Positions 42,040-51,396 are shown, counted from the stretch's first letter. The stretch: DNA of 64,000 bases from Trebonia sp963843745 (GCA_963843745.1 CAWJLP010000008.1:1-64000), one strand, 5' to 3'. Translations and numbers: made by a program. Notes: a model not told the origin generated them from the sequence alone.

Positions 42040-45000
42040 ATGAGTGAGTTGAGCCTGGCATTGCTCGGGGCGCCGGTGGTCAAGCGTGACGGCGCGCCGG
42101 TCACGTTCGACACCAGGAAGGCCATCGCGCTGCTCGCGCTGCTCGCGGTCACCGGCCGCGAGCACACCAGGGAACAGGTCGCCGACCTGCTGTGGCCGGA
42201 CGCCGACGAGGCCAAGGCACGCGGGTCGCTCAGGCGCACCCTGTCGGTGGCGGCCGCGGCCGTGGGGCCTGCCCTCGCGATCACGCGGACGACCGTCGGG
42301 CTGGTGCCCGCGGCGGTCGACGTCGATGTGCGCGAGTTCGAGACCCTGCTGACCCGCAAGGACGCCGCCGCGCTGGAGCGCGGCGTCGGCCTGTACCGGG
42401 ACGACTTCCTGGCCGGCTTCACCGTGCGCGACTGCCCGGACTTCGAGGACTGGCAGGCGTCGGTGCGGGAAGAGCTGAAGCAGCTGCTCGCCAGGGGCCT
42501 GCAGCGGCTGGTCGCCGCTTGCGTGGCGGCCGGCGAGCTGGAGCGCGCGATCGGGCACGCCCGCCGCTGGCTGCAGCTCGACCAGCTGCACGAGCCCGCC
42601 CACCAGGCGATGATCAGGCTGTATGAGTGGACGGGGCAGCGGTCCGCCGCCATGCGGCAGTACCGGTCACTGGTGCACGTGCTGGACAGGGACCTCGCGG
42701 TCCGGCCGCTGCCGGAGACCACCCAGCTGTACGAGGACGTGCGCGCGGGCAGGCTAGCCGCGCCGCCGCTGCCGACGGCAGCGGCGGCGACCGGGACCGC
42801 GACCGGGACCGCGACCGGGACCGCGACCGGGACCGGGACCGGGACCGCGACCGGGACCGGGACCGGGACCGCGACCGGGACCGGGACCGCGACCGCGACC
42901 GGGACCACGGCCGGGGCCGCTGACCAGGTGACCGCCCTCGACTGGCCGCTGGTCGGCCGGGCGGCCGAGCTGTCGGCGCTGCGCAGCGCGTGGCGATCGG
43001 CCGGGGCCCGCGGGCCGGACGGGGCGCGGGGCCGGGCAGTCGCGATCGTCGGCCAGGCCGGCAGCGGCAAGAGCAGGCTGGTGGAGGAGCTGCGCGCCGA
43101 GGCGGTCGGCGCGGGCGGCACCGTGCTGGTGGCCCGCTGCCATGACGGCGAGTCGGCGCTGCCTTTCGTGCTGGCGGCCGACCTGCTGCGCAGCGCGCTC
43201 AACGTGTGCCCCGAGCTGCCCGACCTGCTGCCCGCGCAGACGATCGCGATGGCCGGGCGGCTGGTGCCCGGGCTGGCGGACGTCCAGCAAGATCCGCGGA
43301 GCTCCGCGCTGGACAGCCCGGCGGCTGTGGCCCGGATGTACGCGGCCATCGCGGACACCCTGCGCGTCGCGGCCGCAGCGCCCGCGCAGGGCGGGAACGG
43401 GCAGCGGCGGCCGACGGGCGTGATCGCTGTGGAGGACGTGCACTGGGCGGACAATTCCTCGCTGGGCTTGCTCTCCTACCTGGTCCGCAGGCTCGCGGGC
43501 TGGCCGCTGCTGCTCGCGCTCACCTGGCAGCCGGAGCAGGCGGGCCGCCTGCGGGTGCTGCGCGCCGCCTTCGGCGAGGCCGGCCCGCTCGGCGAGACGA
43601 TCGAGCCTGGCCCGCTCGGGCCGGACGCGATCAGGTCCCTGCTGAGCCTGCCGGGGACGCCGCCGGTAGACGTGGACCTGCTGCTCGCCGAGACGCACGG
43701 GCTGCCGATGCTGGTGCGCGAGTACGTGGAGGCGCTGCGCTCCGCCGATGCGCCGGGGGCATCGGCGGACGGCGGGCGGCTCGCTGACTGGTGGCCCCCG
43801 GCCAGCGTGCGGGAGCTGTTCCTGGCCAGGCTGCGAGCGGCCAGCGAGCCCACGCTGCAGGTGCTCACCGCCGCGGCGGTGCTCGGCAGCGACGCCGACG
43901 CGGACCTGCTGCAGGCGGTCAGCGGGCGGGGTGAGGACGAGATCGTGGAGGCGATCGAGGAGGCCGTCGCCAGGTCGCTGCTCACAGAGGACCCGCCGCC
44001 GGCCGTCGGCGGGGCGCCGTCCTACCGGTTCCGTTACGAGGCGATGCGCAAGACCGCCTACGACTCGGCCTCGCTCGCCAGGCGGCGCCTGCTGCACGGA
44101 CGTGCCGCGGACGTCCTCGCCCCCAGGCACCAGCGCGATCCGGTGGGGACCCCCGCCGGCACCGTCGCCGAGCACCTGCAGCTGGCCGGACGGGACAGCG
44201 CGGCGGCCGAATGGTGGTGGCTGGCCGCGGCCAGGGCCCGCGAGCTGTACGCGCACGCCGAGGCGCGCGGCTATCTGGCCCGCGCCCTCGCGCTCGGCTA
44301 TCCCCAGCTGCCAGGCCGGATCGCCCTGGGTGAGGAGCTCGTGGTGCTCGGCCGGTACCGCGAAGCGCTCGCCGAGTTCGAGACCGCCGCGGCGATCGCC
44401 AGCGGCCAGCAGGGCGGCGACCGGGCCACGCTGGCCGGCATCGAGCACAAGCTCGCGGACGTGCACCACCGGCTGGGCGACTGGGACCTGGCGGAAGCGC
44501 ACCTGGCCACCGTCGCCGAGCTCGCCGACGACCCCGGTCACCTGGCCCGCGCGGCCGCGGACCGCGCGGTCGTCGCGTTCCGGCGCGGCGACACCGTCCA
44601 GGCCGAATTGCTCGGCCAGGCCGCGCTCGACTCCGCCCGCGCCGCCGCCGACCCCGGCGCGATGGCCCAGGCGCTCAACGTGCTCGGCATGCTCGCCGCC
44701 CGCGCCGGGGACACCGCCGCGGCGGAGAAGTACCTCCGCGACAGCCTGGCCGAGGCACGGCGGCTGCCCGAGCTCGGCGCGGCCGTCGCGGCGCTGAACA
44801 ACCTGGCCAGGCTGCTGGCGGAAACAGGGCACGGCACGGAGGCGCTCGCGCTGGCAGCCGAAGCGCTCGAGCTGGGCAGCGAGCTCGGCGATCAGCACCG
44901 GGTGGCGGCGCTGCACACGAACCTGGCCGACCTGCTGCACGCGGCCGGCCAGCGTGAGGCGGCGGTGACGCACCTCAAGGAGGCCGCCAGGCGCTTCGCC

Positions 45001-45057
45001 GCCGTCGACGCCGACGACCACCCCCGCCCGGAAATCTGGATGCTGGTGGAGTGGTAG
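42040..45057 (+). CDS. AfsR-like regulator: BTAD, ATPase and TPR domains
   Basis: A 1005-residue protein. The N-terminal winged helix (LSLALLGAPVVKRDGAPVTF, LADLLWPDADEAKARGSLRR) and BTAD region (~100-245; LYRDDFLAGFTVRDCPDFED) are followed by a hexamer-encoded Thr/Gly/Ala linker (~250-290). An AAA/STAND ATPase comes next, with Walker A VGQAGSGKSRLV (~335) and Walker B VIAVEDVHWADNSS (~465). TPR-like repeats fill the C-terminus (~690-1000; ALNVLGMLAARAGDTAAAEK). Such proteins activate secondary-metabolite or morphological genes. The target is unknown, but it is divergent from a partner-switch operon and may control it. GTG/ATG start choice: ATG 42040. Confidence 0.9.
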   Translation: MSELSLALLGAPVVKRDGAPVTFDTRKAIALLALLAVTGREHTREQVADLLWPDADEAKARGSLRRTLSVAAAAVGPALAITRTTVGLVPAAVDVDVREFETLLTRKDAAALERGVGLYRDDFLAGFTVRDCPDFEDWQASVREELKQLLARGLQRLVAACVAAGELERAIGHARRWLQLDQLHEPAHQAMIRLYEWTGQRSAAMRQYRSLVHVLDRDLAVRPLPETTQLYEDVRAGRLAAPPLPTAAAATGTATGTATGTATGTGTGTATGTGTGTATGTGTATATGTTAGAADQVTALDWPLVGRAAELSALRSAWRSAGARGPDGARGRAVAIVGQAGSGKSRLVEELRAEAVGAGGTVLVARCHDGESALPFVLAADLLRSALNVCPELPDLLPAQTIAMAGRLVPGLADVQQDPRSSALDSPAAVARMYAAIADTLRVAAAAPAQGGNGQRRPTGVIAVEDVHWADNSSLGLLSYLVRRLAGWPLLLALTWQPEQAGRLRVLRAAFGEAGPLGETIEPGPLGPDAIRSLLSLPGTPPVDVDLLLAETHGLPMLVREYVEALRSADAPGASADGGRLADWWPPASVRELFLARLRAASEPTLQVLTAAAVLGSDADADLLQAVSGRGEDEIVEAIEEAVARSLLTEDPPPAVGGAPSYRFRYEAMRKTAYDSASLARRRLLHGRAADVLAPRHQRDPVGTPAGTVAEHLQLAGRDSAAAEWWWLAAARARELYAHAEARGYLARALALGYPQLPGRIALGEELVVLGRYREALAEFETAAAIASGQQGGDRATLAGIEHKLADVHHRLGDWDLAEAHLATVAELADDPGHLARAAADRAVVAFRRGDTVQAELLGQAALDSARAAADPGAMAQALNVLGMLAARAGDTAAAEKYLRDSLAEARRLPELGAAVAALNNLARLLAETGHGTEALALAAEALELGSELGDQHRVAALHTNLADLLHAAGQREAAVTHLKEAARRFAAVDADDHPRPEIWMLVEW
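42789..42906 (+). repeat. ~20 tandem copies of GACCGS inside the AfsR-like gene
   Basis: An uninterrupted array of the hexamers GACCGG and GACCGC (118 bases) encodes a (Thr-Gly/Ala) linker between the BTAD and ATPase domains. As the unit is six bases, copy-number change alters linker length without breaking the frame. Confidence 0.9.
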
Positions 45058-45674
45058 CGCCCACTCGCCCCCATAAACGGACCTGTCGATTGCGCCATCG
45101 ACCTGCTCTACGGGGATGCCCCCTCCGCACGCAGCCTCACGATCGAGGCGACGCACGGCCCAGTGGGCGCGGATGGCCCGGACTCGGCTCGTGCGCCGTC
45201 ACGATGGCCAGTTTTCGCCACTTAGGGCGAGATCTGCCCGTTTCATGTCCTTTTTGTCATAGTTCTGCGGTGCGTTTCTCGCCCTATGTGCGTGCGGCAC
45301 GGCGCTGCGGCTGACCTGCGGTTGTGCTGGCGGGATCGCTCGCCTGCTCATCTGCCGTTCCTAGCCGCCGGGGAGCTGTGGGGGCGGACCCGCGAGTTAG
45401 CGCGGCAGGCAGTCACCGGCCAGCTAGTAGACAGCTGATGCGCAGGTGCTGGTCAGTGAATCAGCAACCGGCGGTCAGTAATTCTCAAGCATCTGCACAG
45501 GTACGGCCTCGATACTCGTCCATATACAGCACGGGTAAACGCGTACCAAGGACCACCCGTCGTCAGCGCTATCCGCGATGCCGCGGCCGCTGCGGGGGCC
45601 GGGGAACCCGCGATCGCATCGCCGTGAGCAGTGCCGGACGACCCGGCGGACAACGGGGCTGAGGCTTTCAGGCG
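45058..45674. other. Gene-free stretch
   Basis: About 600 bases without a supported gene. 45134-45158 contains a hairpin-forming motif (GCCTC-ACGATC-GAGGC) also found at 47670-47693. The last ~100 bases are only moderately GC-rich and may contain the promoter of the gene at 45675. Confidence 0.5.
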
Positions 45675-46157
45675 ATGAGCGAACAGGGCAGATACGGTCA
45701 CGCATGCCACGGCCGGACCGGGACGGCCCGGCGGCACCTGCAGCTGACGCTGCCGGCCTGCGGCCAGCCGGTGCGGCTGGCCCGGCAGGTTACCCGCGAG
45801 GTGCTGGCCGCGTGGCGGCTGGCACACGTGCAGGAGACCGCCGGCCCGCTCGTGTCCGAGCTGGTCACGAACGCGGTACAGGACGCCACGGGTACCGACG
45901 TGATAACGCTGGAACTCCAGGTCGTGCACACCTGGCTGCGGATCGAGGCGTACCGTTGCCGGCCCGGGTCGGCCATGCCGCGCGCCGCGGGTGAGTTCGA
46001 CCAGCCGGGCTTCGGATTGGCCCTGGTGGATTGCCTGGCCGGCCAGTGGGGGTGGATTGCCTGGCCAGCACGCGGGGAGTGGCGTGAGACCGTGACCGGC
46101 GAAACCGCGCGGGCCGAACTCGACGCCCACGGCGAGCCCGTGCTCCAGCCGCGCTGA
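45675..46157 (+). CDS. GHKL ATPase-domain protein (anti-sigma-factor-like, divergent)
   Basis: A 160-residue protein with VRLARQVTREVLAAWRLAHV and a degenerate N box, LVSELVTNAVQDATG, then FGLALVDCLAGQWGWIAWPA in place of the G2 region. Single-domain proteins of this kind are very numerous in actinobacteria and paired with STAS or sensor proteins. Here no partner is adjacent. The G1 box (DxGxG) is not evident, so ATP binding may be weak. ATG 45675 lacks a strong ribosome site. Confidence 0.75.
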   Translation: MSEQGRYGHACHGRTGTARRHLQLTLPACGQPVRLARQVTREVLAAWRLAHVQETAGPLVSELVTNAVQDATGTDVITLELQVVHTWLRIEAYRCRPGSAMPRAAGEFDQPGFGLALVDCLAGQWGWIAWPARGEWRETVTGETARAELDAHGEPVLQPR

Positions 46158-46352
46158 CCCCGCCACGGTCATCCCGGACCTGCACCCGCCGCCGGGCCGA
46201 CCAGGACCCTGCCAGCCGCATCCGGGCGGCCCTGGCCCGGCTGACCGCGTCCACGATTCCGGTCGGCATCCGCGACCAGCGCTATCTAGCCGCGCTACCG
46301 GGACGTGCCAATACCCCAGCAACTTACGACCTCAAAAGCCATACGGCGCCGC

Positions 46353-46721
46353 CTACCCGGGAGGATCTTCCCGCCTTCGGTGCGCGGCGTCGGTGCGTCC
46401 GGACGGACACTGCGTGCAGCTGTTGCAGCAATTGGTGAGTTTGTATGTGCGGGGCCTGTCCCGCTGGGACTCGGGCAGGTTCCCTGCGGTCGCGGTGACG
46501 ACGGCGCGGGCGGCGGGGCTGGTCAGATACACCACCTGTGTGTAGCCGGGCCGGGCCAGCAGCCCGGCCATGATCCGCGCGGCCGGCTTCGGCGTCTGCT
46601 CCACTTCGACAGCCCAGACGTGGCCCACGTGCGGGCCACAGCCGGCCGACGGCCAGTGAATCTCTGCGTCTGCACGGTCTGCGCTCCAGCTCGCATCGGC
46701 CCGGGAACATCGGCGGCGCAC
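46353..46721 (-). pseudogene. Fragment of a replication-relaxation-like protein
   Basis: The minus strand reads VGHVWAVEVEQTPKPAARIM, AGLLARPGYTQVVYLTSPAA and RAVVTATAGNLPESQ. This is the core of replication-relaxation-type proteins found in actinobacterial integrative and conjugative elements (WAVEVELTPK...YxQVVYLT). Intact relatives are ~250-400 residues, and the DNA-binding N-terminus is missing. No ribosome site is seen. It marks a lost mobile element. The assignment is from motif memory. Confidence 0.5.
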
Positions 46722-46873
46722 AAGGCCTTACCCCAGATCAGGCGGAAGCTGGTGCCGCACAGCGGCACGTTCCTGGCGGACGAGAGCACATCCAGGTAGG
46801 ACTACACTGTAGGTATACGGCATAGCCACAAGCCGCCTCCAGCGGCAGGCGATGCTACGAGAGGAAGGCCGAC

Positions 46874-47230
46874 ATGTTCGAAGCGGCCGATATCCGTGAG
46901 TGGCGCGGCCACGACGTCGTTGACCCCGACGGTCACAAGATCGGGGAACTGGAAGCCGTCTACGTCGACACGACCACAGACCTGGCAGCGTTCGGCACCG
47001 TCAAAGTCGGGATGCCGACCCGGCACCGGCTCGCGTTCGTTCCCCTGGCCCAGGCGGTCGTAGGCCCCGGATACCTGAAAGTCGCCCACGACAGGAAACA
47101 AGTAAAAGATTCCCCCTCGATCACCACCGACGGCGAATTGCCCGCGGCCGACGAAGAGGCCATCTTCAAGCACTACGGCCTGCCGTACCAGGCAGGGGCC
47201 AGCGGTGAACGGCAGCTAGCCCGCCGCTGA
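46874..47230 (+). CDS. PRC-barrel domain protein
   Basis: A 118-residue protein with a PRC-barrel: DIREWRGHDVVDPDGHKIGE, LEAVYVDTTTDLAAFGTVKV and RHRLAFVPLAQAVVG. An ordered C-terminal tail ends in EEAIFKHYGLPYQ. PRC-barrel proteins bind RNA or membrane-associated partners, and in actinobacteria many are stress-induced. A GAGAGGAAGG site precedes ATG 46874. A 57-residue membrane protein follows after 26 bases and is probably co-transcribed. Confidence 0.88.
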   Translation: MFEAADIREWRGHDVVDPDGHKIGELEAVYVDTTTDLAAFGTVKVGMPTRHRLAFVPLAQAVVGPGYLKVAHDRKQVKDSPSITTDGELPAADEEAIFKHYGLPYQAGASGERQLARR

Positions 47231-47256
47231 CCCACAACCACCGAGCGGAGCATCAG

Positions 47257-47430
47257 ATGATTGCCCTCTTCCTACTCCTCGTGATCGTGGCGATCGCACT
47301 AGGCATCGTAGGCGTCGTCGCCAAAGGCCTGCTGTTCTTGCTGTTCATCGGCATTGTCGTGTTCCTCGGCGCCCTTCTGTTCGGCGCTCTGCGGATGCGG
47401 CGGCGTCCCGGGAACTCCCCAGCCCGTTAA
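47257..47430 (+). CDS. 57-residue hydrophobic membrane protein
   Basis: A short ORF almost wholly hydrophobic in residues 1-45 (MIALFLLLVIVAIALGIVGV, two TM helices around VAKG) ending in a basic tail RMRRRPGNSPAR. The ATG at 47257 follows AGCGGAG. Small hydrophobic proteins of this type often follow stress-related genes in actinobacteria. It directly follows the PRC-barrel gene. Confidence 0.75.
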   Translation: MIALFLLLVIVAIALGIVGVVAKGLLFLLFIGIVVFLGALLFGALRMRRRPGNSPAR

Positions 47431-48031
47431 CCCTTCATCACACTCCAGACACCGCGGCGAACTGCCCGCCCTGGCAGTTGGCACCGCAACCTGATTCGGC
47501 ACGAAGAGGCCCGCGACAGGCGCGTGCCAGGTACGTGCCAGAATCGGCGGAAAACCATAATCATTGAGCGTCCGCCAGCGACGCGGCATGTTGTGTCTGA
47601 CCTGGGAAGCGGCAGGCCAATGCAGAGCACAAAACGACCTATCGGTTCGTGCCAATACCCCAGCACGCCGCCTCATGATCGAGGCGACGTACGACCTTCA
47701 GGTCCTACGACACGCCGGCCCGCAGGATTACCTGGTCCCGGTAGCCCGCGCCCGGCGCACGCCCCGCATCGCCTGCTGACCGGCACAGGCACCTGGCCGG
47801 CCCGGATCCGGGCACCCGGCGACATAGTGGATCGAAAGAGCCCGCCAGGGGTACCTGACGATCCACCATCGTCCAGCGCGGTCCCGGGCCGCGCCCGGCG
47901 CTGCCCCGCAGATCCCACAGCCCCCAGCGTCACCAAGCCCGAACGCGGCAGCCGGCCATAGGCCGGCCAATGCGCAGTCACCCGGCCTCTATTGGTGTCG
48001 ATTGCGCGATGGGCAGGTGCGGCTCGTGCGC
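47431..48031. other. Gene-free, repeat-bearing stretch
   Basis: No supported gene. The 17-bp sequence CGTGCCAATACCCCAGC at 47648-47664 also occurs at 46304-46320. It is followed by a hairpin motif at 47670-47693 that recurs at 45134. One frame reads RLMIEATYDLQVLRHAGPQD, which may be a coding remnant of a mobile element. Confidence 0.5.
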
Positions 48032-49111
48032 TTAGCTGCCTGGGAGCTCGCCGAGGGCTAGCTTGAACGTCAGCTCCTGGCCGCCGCGCTGTACCGAGAG
48101 GGTGAGCTGATCGCCTGGGCGCGCGGCGGCCAGGACCCCGGCGAGGGCCTGCGGGTCAGGGGTCGGCGTCCCGCCCGCCGTGCGGATGACGTCACCGGCG
48201 CGCAGCCCGGCGCGGTCCGCGGGGCCGCCGCTCGTGACCGTGACGATGCCGGTCCCGGCTGGCTTGCCGTCCTGGCCCGTGACGGCGCCGACCTGGGCGC
48301 CGATCGCGGCGCGGTGCGAGTTGGTGACGGACCCCGACGTGATGATCTGCTGCGCGATATCCCTGACAAGGTTGGACGGGATGGCGAAGCCGATGCCCTG
48401 CACCTGGGCGCCGCCCGCCGAGCCGCCGGCGGTCAGCGTCGGGATGCCGATCACCTCCGCCGCGGTCGTGACCAGCGCGCCGCCGCTGTTGCCCGGGTTG
48501 ATCGGCGCGCTGGTCTGGATCGCGTCCGGCAGCGTGGCGCCTGGTGTCCCGGCGCTGGCGGGTTCGGCGACGACCCGCCCGGTGGCGGAGATGATCCCGC
48601 TCGTGACGCTGCCGGACAGGCCGAGCGGGTTGCCAACGGCGAGGACCACGTCGCCTGCCCGCGCCGCGGCCGAATCGCCGAACGTGGCCGGCCGCAGCCC
48701 GGCTGGGTCATCGACCCTGATCACGGCCAGGTCGTCTGGCGGGTAGCTGCCCACCAAGGTGGCGGTGCGCGGAGCGGGATCGCCGGAGACCTGCACCTTG
48801 AAGCTGGTCGCCTGCCCGGCCACGTGGGCGTTCGTGACGATGTTCCCCGCCTTGTCGAGCAGGACACCAGAGCCGAGCCCCTCGGCCGTGCTGATCAGCA
48901 CGACCGAGGGCAGGACCTGGCGGACGACGTCCGCGTAGCTCGCCCGCGCGCCGCCGTCCACGGACGGCGGCGCGCTCGTCGCGGCCTGGACGCTGGTAGC
49001 GGCCGGGCTCGGTGTCGCCGTGGCCGCGCCGACAGCAACACCGCTGCCACCGATCACCGCTGCCGCCACCACGGCGAGTCCCGCGCGGCGGGCGCGCTGC
49101 ATGCTTTTCAT
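48032..49111 (-). CDS. HtrA/DegP-like secreted serine protease with PDZ domain
   Basis: A 359-residue exported trypsin-like protease. An N-terminal signal or anchor (~8-32, RAGLAVVAAAVIGGSGVAVG) is followed by the protease domain. The catalytic triad is in NIVTNAHVAG (His), DDLAVIRVDD (Asp) and INPGNSGGALV (Ser). One PDZ domain lies at the C-terminus (VTSGGPADRAGLRAGDVIRT). Such proteases degrade misfolded envelope proteins. The start at 49111 is chosen over 49195 because it gives a compact signal peptide and GGAG upstream. It lies near a two-component system (same strand), which may control it. Confidence 0.9.
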   Translation of the reverse strand: MKSMQRARRAGLAVVAAAVIGGSGVAVGAATATPSPAATSVQAATSAPPSVDGGARASYADVVRQVLPSVVLISTAEGLGSGVLLDKAGNIVTNAHVAGQATSFKVQVSGDPAPRTATLVGSYPPDDLAVIRVDDPAGLRPATFGDSAAARAGDVVLAVGNPLGLSGSVTSGIISATGRVVAEPASAGTPGATLPDAIQTSAPINPGNSGGALVTTAAEVIGIPTLTAGGSAGGAQVQGIGFAIPSNLVRDIAQQIITSGSVTNSHRAAIGAQVGAVTGQDGKPAGTGIVTVTSGGPADRAGLRAGDVIRTAGGTPTPDPQALAGVLAAARPGDQLTLSVQRGGQELTFKLALGELPGS

Positions 49112-49235
49112 TTCTGCCTGGCTCCTTCTCGAGGGTGTCTGGAGCCAGCTGAACCGCTGGCGGTGCAGGCACTGTGCCGTCGCGATGGCGGTCATATGGA
49201 GGCCGAGGCCACGCCGGCCCGGCGTTCCGTGACGC

Positions 49236-50573
49236 TCAGGCCAGCGGCAGGGTCAGGGTGAGCGTGGTGCCACGCCCGGGCTGGCTGCCGGCGGTGAGTG
49301 CGCCGCCGTGTGCCACGGTCAGCTCGGCGGCGACGGCGAGGCCGATCCCGCTGCCTGAGGTCTGGGCGGCGGCCTGGCCGCGCCAGAACCGGTCGAAGAT
49401 GCGCGGCAACTCGTCGGCGGGGATGCCGATGCCGGTGTCCGCGACCTCGAGGACCGCGTCCGCGTCGCGGCGCCTGGTCCGGATCGTGACCGTACCGCCG
49501 GCCGGCGTGAACTTGAGCGCGTTGCCGAGGAGGTTGGTGACCACCTGGTGCATCCACCGCTCGTCGGCGAGCACCGGCGCCGCGTCGAGCTGGCGGTCCA
49601 GGTCAACCTCGGCCGCCTCGAACCTCCTGGCGAGGCTGTCGGCGGCGGCGCCCGCGATGGCCGCGAGATCGGTCCGCTCGCGCGTCAGGCGCAGCACGGC
49701 CGCGTCGGCGGCCGCCATCGTCTGGAGGTCATCGACCATGCGGGCCAGCCGGAGCACTTCGTCGCGCAGCGAGCCAAGCTCCTCAGGGTTTGGGTCCGTG
49801 ACCCCGTCCAGCAGCGCCTCGTGCCCGGCCTGCAGGACGGCGACCGGCGTGCGCAGCTCGTGGGCGACGCTCGCCACCAGGTCCCTGCGGATCTTGTCCT
49901 CGTAGTCGAGCGTGTCCGCCATGTTGTCGAACGCGGCGGCCAGTTCGCGCAGTTCGCTGGGGCCGCTGAGATTGCCCGCACGAGCGGACCTGTCGCCGGC
50001 GGCCATCGCGCGGGTCACCGTGATCAGCCGGGCGATCGGCCGGGTGATCCGGCGGGCGACCGCGAGGCCGGTGAAGAGCGCGAGCAGGGCGGCGAGCCCG
50101 GCCGCGCCGGCGATGGCCCGGAACAGCGCGGTGCGCAGCACGCTGTCCGCGGCGCCGAGGCCGGACGCGGTGAGGCCGAGCACCACCGTGCCGACCTGGC
50201 GGCCGTGCACCAGGATCGGCTGGGTTGACTGGGATCCCGTCGCCTCGAAGCCGGAGGTGGTCGCGACCGCGTGACCGTTCGCGTCCTGGACCTGGAGCCT
50301 GAGGCCGCTGTGCTGGGCCAGTTCGAGGACGGGCATCAGGTCGGCGCCTGCCCAGCCCTGGTCCTGGCTCCAGGAGGCGGCCGCCGCCACCGCGACCGCG
50401 GCGGCCAGGTCGTCGCGCTGCCGGTTCGCCAGCGAGGAAACGTCGACGGCGGAGAACACCGCGGCGAGGACGGCGAGCAGGGCGACCGCCGCCAGCGCCA
50501 CGCCGAGGAACGCGAGCGCCAGCCTGGGCCCCAGCGTGTTGCCGCGCTGGCCGCTGCGCGGCGTGTCAGCCAT
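49236..50573 (-). CDS. Sensor histidine kinase (OmpR-type partner)
   Basis: A 445-residue kinase. Two TM helices (~20-42 and ~165-185) flank an extracytoplasmic sensor domain (~45-160). A HAMP domain follows (RRITRPIARLITVTRAMAAG), then HisKA with the phosphoacceptor His in SVAHELRTPVAVLQAG (~245), N box HQVVTNLLGNALKFT, G1 DTGIGIPADELPRIFDRFW and G2 GSGIGLAVAAEL. All catalytic boxes are intact. Its start overlaps the end of the response regulator gene by eight bases, so they are co-expressed. The signal is unknown; envelope stress is plausible given the neighbouring HtrA. Confidence 0.93.
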   Translation of the reverse strand: MADTPRSGQRGNTLGPRLALAFLGVALAAVALLAVLAAVFSAVDVSSLANRQRDDLAAAVAVAAAASWSQDQGWAGADLMPVLELAQHSGLRLQVQDANGHAVATTSGFEATGSQSTQPILVHGRQVGTVVLGLTASGLGAADSVLRTALFRAIAGAAGLAALLALFTGLAVARRITRPIARLITVTRAMAAGDRSARAGNLSGPSELRELAAAFDNMADTLDYEDKIRRDLVASVAHELRTPVAVLQAGHEALLDGVTDPNPEELGSLRDEVLRLARMVDDLQTMAAADAAVLRLTRERTDLAAIAGAAADSLARRFEAAEVDLDRQLDAAPVLADERWMHQVVTNLLGNALKFTPAGGTVTIRTRRRDADAVLEVADTGIGIPADELPRIFDRFWRGQAAAQTSGSGIGLAVAAELTVAHGGALTAGSQPGRGTTLTLTLPLA

Positions 50574-51264
50574 CGCGGGTCAGGCCGAGCCGGTAGCCGC
50601 CGCCGAGCACGGTCAGGATGATGCGCGGACTGGCCGGGTCCTCCTCGATCTTGCGGCGCAGGTTCTTCACGTGCGAGTCGACGGTGCGCTCGTATCCCTC
50701 GAACTCGTACCCCCGCACCTTGTTGATCAGCTCGAACCGCGAGTACACGCGTCCGGGGACGGTCGCCAGCGTGCCGAGAATCCCCCACTCCGTCGGCGTC
50801 AGCGCGATCGGAGTCCCGCGCACGGTCACGGTGCGCCGCGGCTCGTCGATCACGAGGTCGCCGCTCCCGTAGCTGGCGACGCCGTCGTCGCCGGCCGCCG
50901 GTCCGCCGCGGCGCAAGATCGCCTGCACCCGCAGGGTCAGTTCCCGCGGGCTGAACGGCTTGGTCACGTAGTCGTCGGCGCCGAGCTCCAGCCCGCGGAT
51001 CCGGTCCTCTTCCGCCGCCTTCGCCGTCAGCATCAAGATGGGCACCGCGGACATGGTGCGCAGCTCTCGCGCCACGGTCTCACCAGGCACGTCGGGCAGG
51101 CCGAGATCGAGGACCACCAGGTCGGGCGCGGCGGCCGTCGCCATGCTGATCGCCTCCGCGCCCGAGCCGGTCGACAGCACGGTGAACCCGGCCCGCTCCA
51201 GGTATGACCTGATGAAATCCCGCAGCTTGCGCTCGTCTTCAACCACCAGCACTGTGGCCGCCAT
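50566..51264 (-). CDS. OmpR/PhoB-family response regulator
   Basis: A 232-residue regulator. The receiver domain carries the phosphoacceptor Asp in LVVLDLGLPDVPG (~52), Thr in ILMLTAKA and Lys in DDYVTKPFSPRE (~101). The C-terminal winged helix is PTEWGILGTLATVPGRVYSR and RTVDSHVKNLRRKIEEDP. A GGAGGC site precedes ATG 51264. It is first in the operon with the kinase. Confidence 0.94.
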   Translation of the reverse strand: MAATVLVVEDERKLRDFIRSYLERAGFTVLSTGSGAEAISMATAAAPDLVVLDLGLPDVPGETVARELRTMSAVPILMLTAKAAEEDRIRGLELGADDYVTKPFSPRELTLRVQAILRRGGPAAGDDGVASYGSGDLVIDEPRRTVTVRGTPIALTPTEWGILGTLATVPGRVYSRFELINKVRGYEFEGYERTVDSHVKNLRRKIEEDPASPRIILTVLGGGYRLGLTRDG

Positions 51265-51396
51265 CGTGCCTCCGTCCGCCGTGACCGCACGCGCCTCCAC
51301 ACCGTCACCATCGCAACTTCACCAGGCAGGCACGCTCGTGGGGTGCACTGGTACCGCACAGCGATACCGCTAGCAACGCAGCATAAGGCAGGGCCG

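Noticed and set aside
42754..45156. 800-residue open frame antisense to the AfsR-like gene
   Set aside because: Composition is Arg/Gly/Gln-rich with no domain motifs; it is a codon-bias shadow of the real plus-strand gene, which has complete Walker and TPR motifs.
45453..46322. 289-residue minus-strand frame over the HATPase gene
   Set aside because: No motifs, while the plus strand has the N-box and GLALVD motifs.
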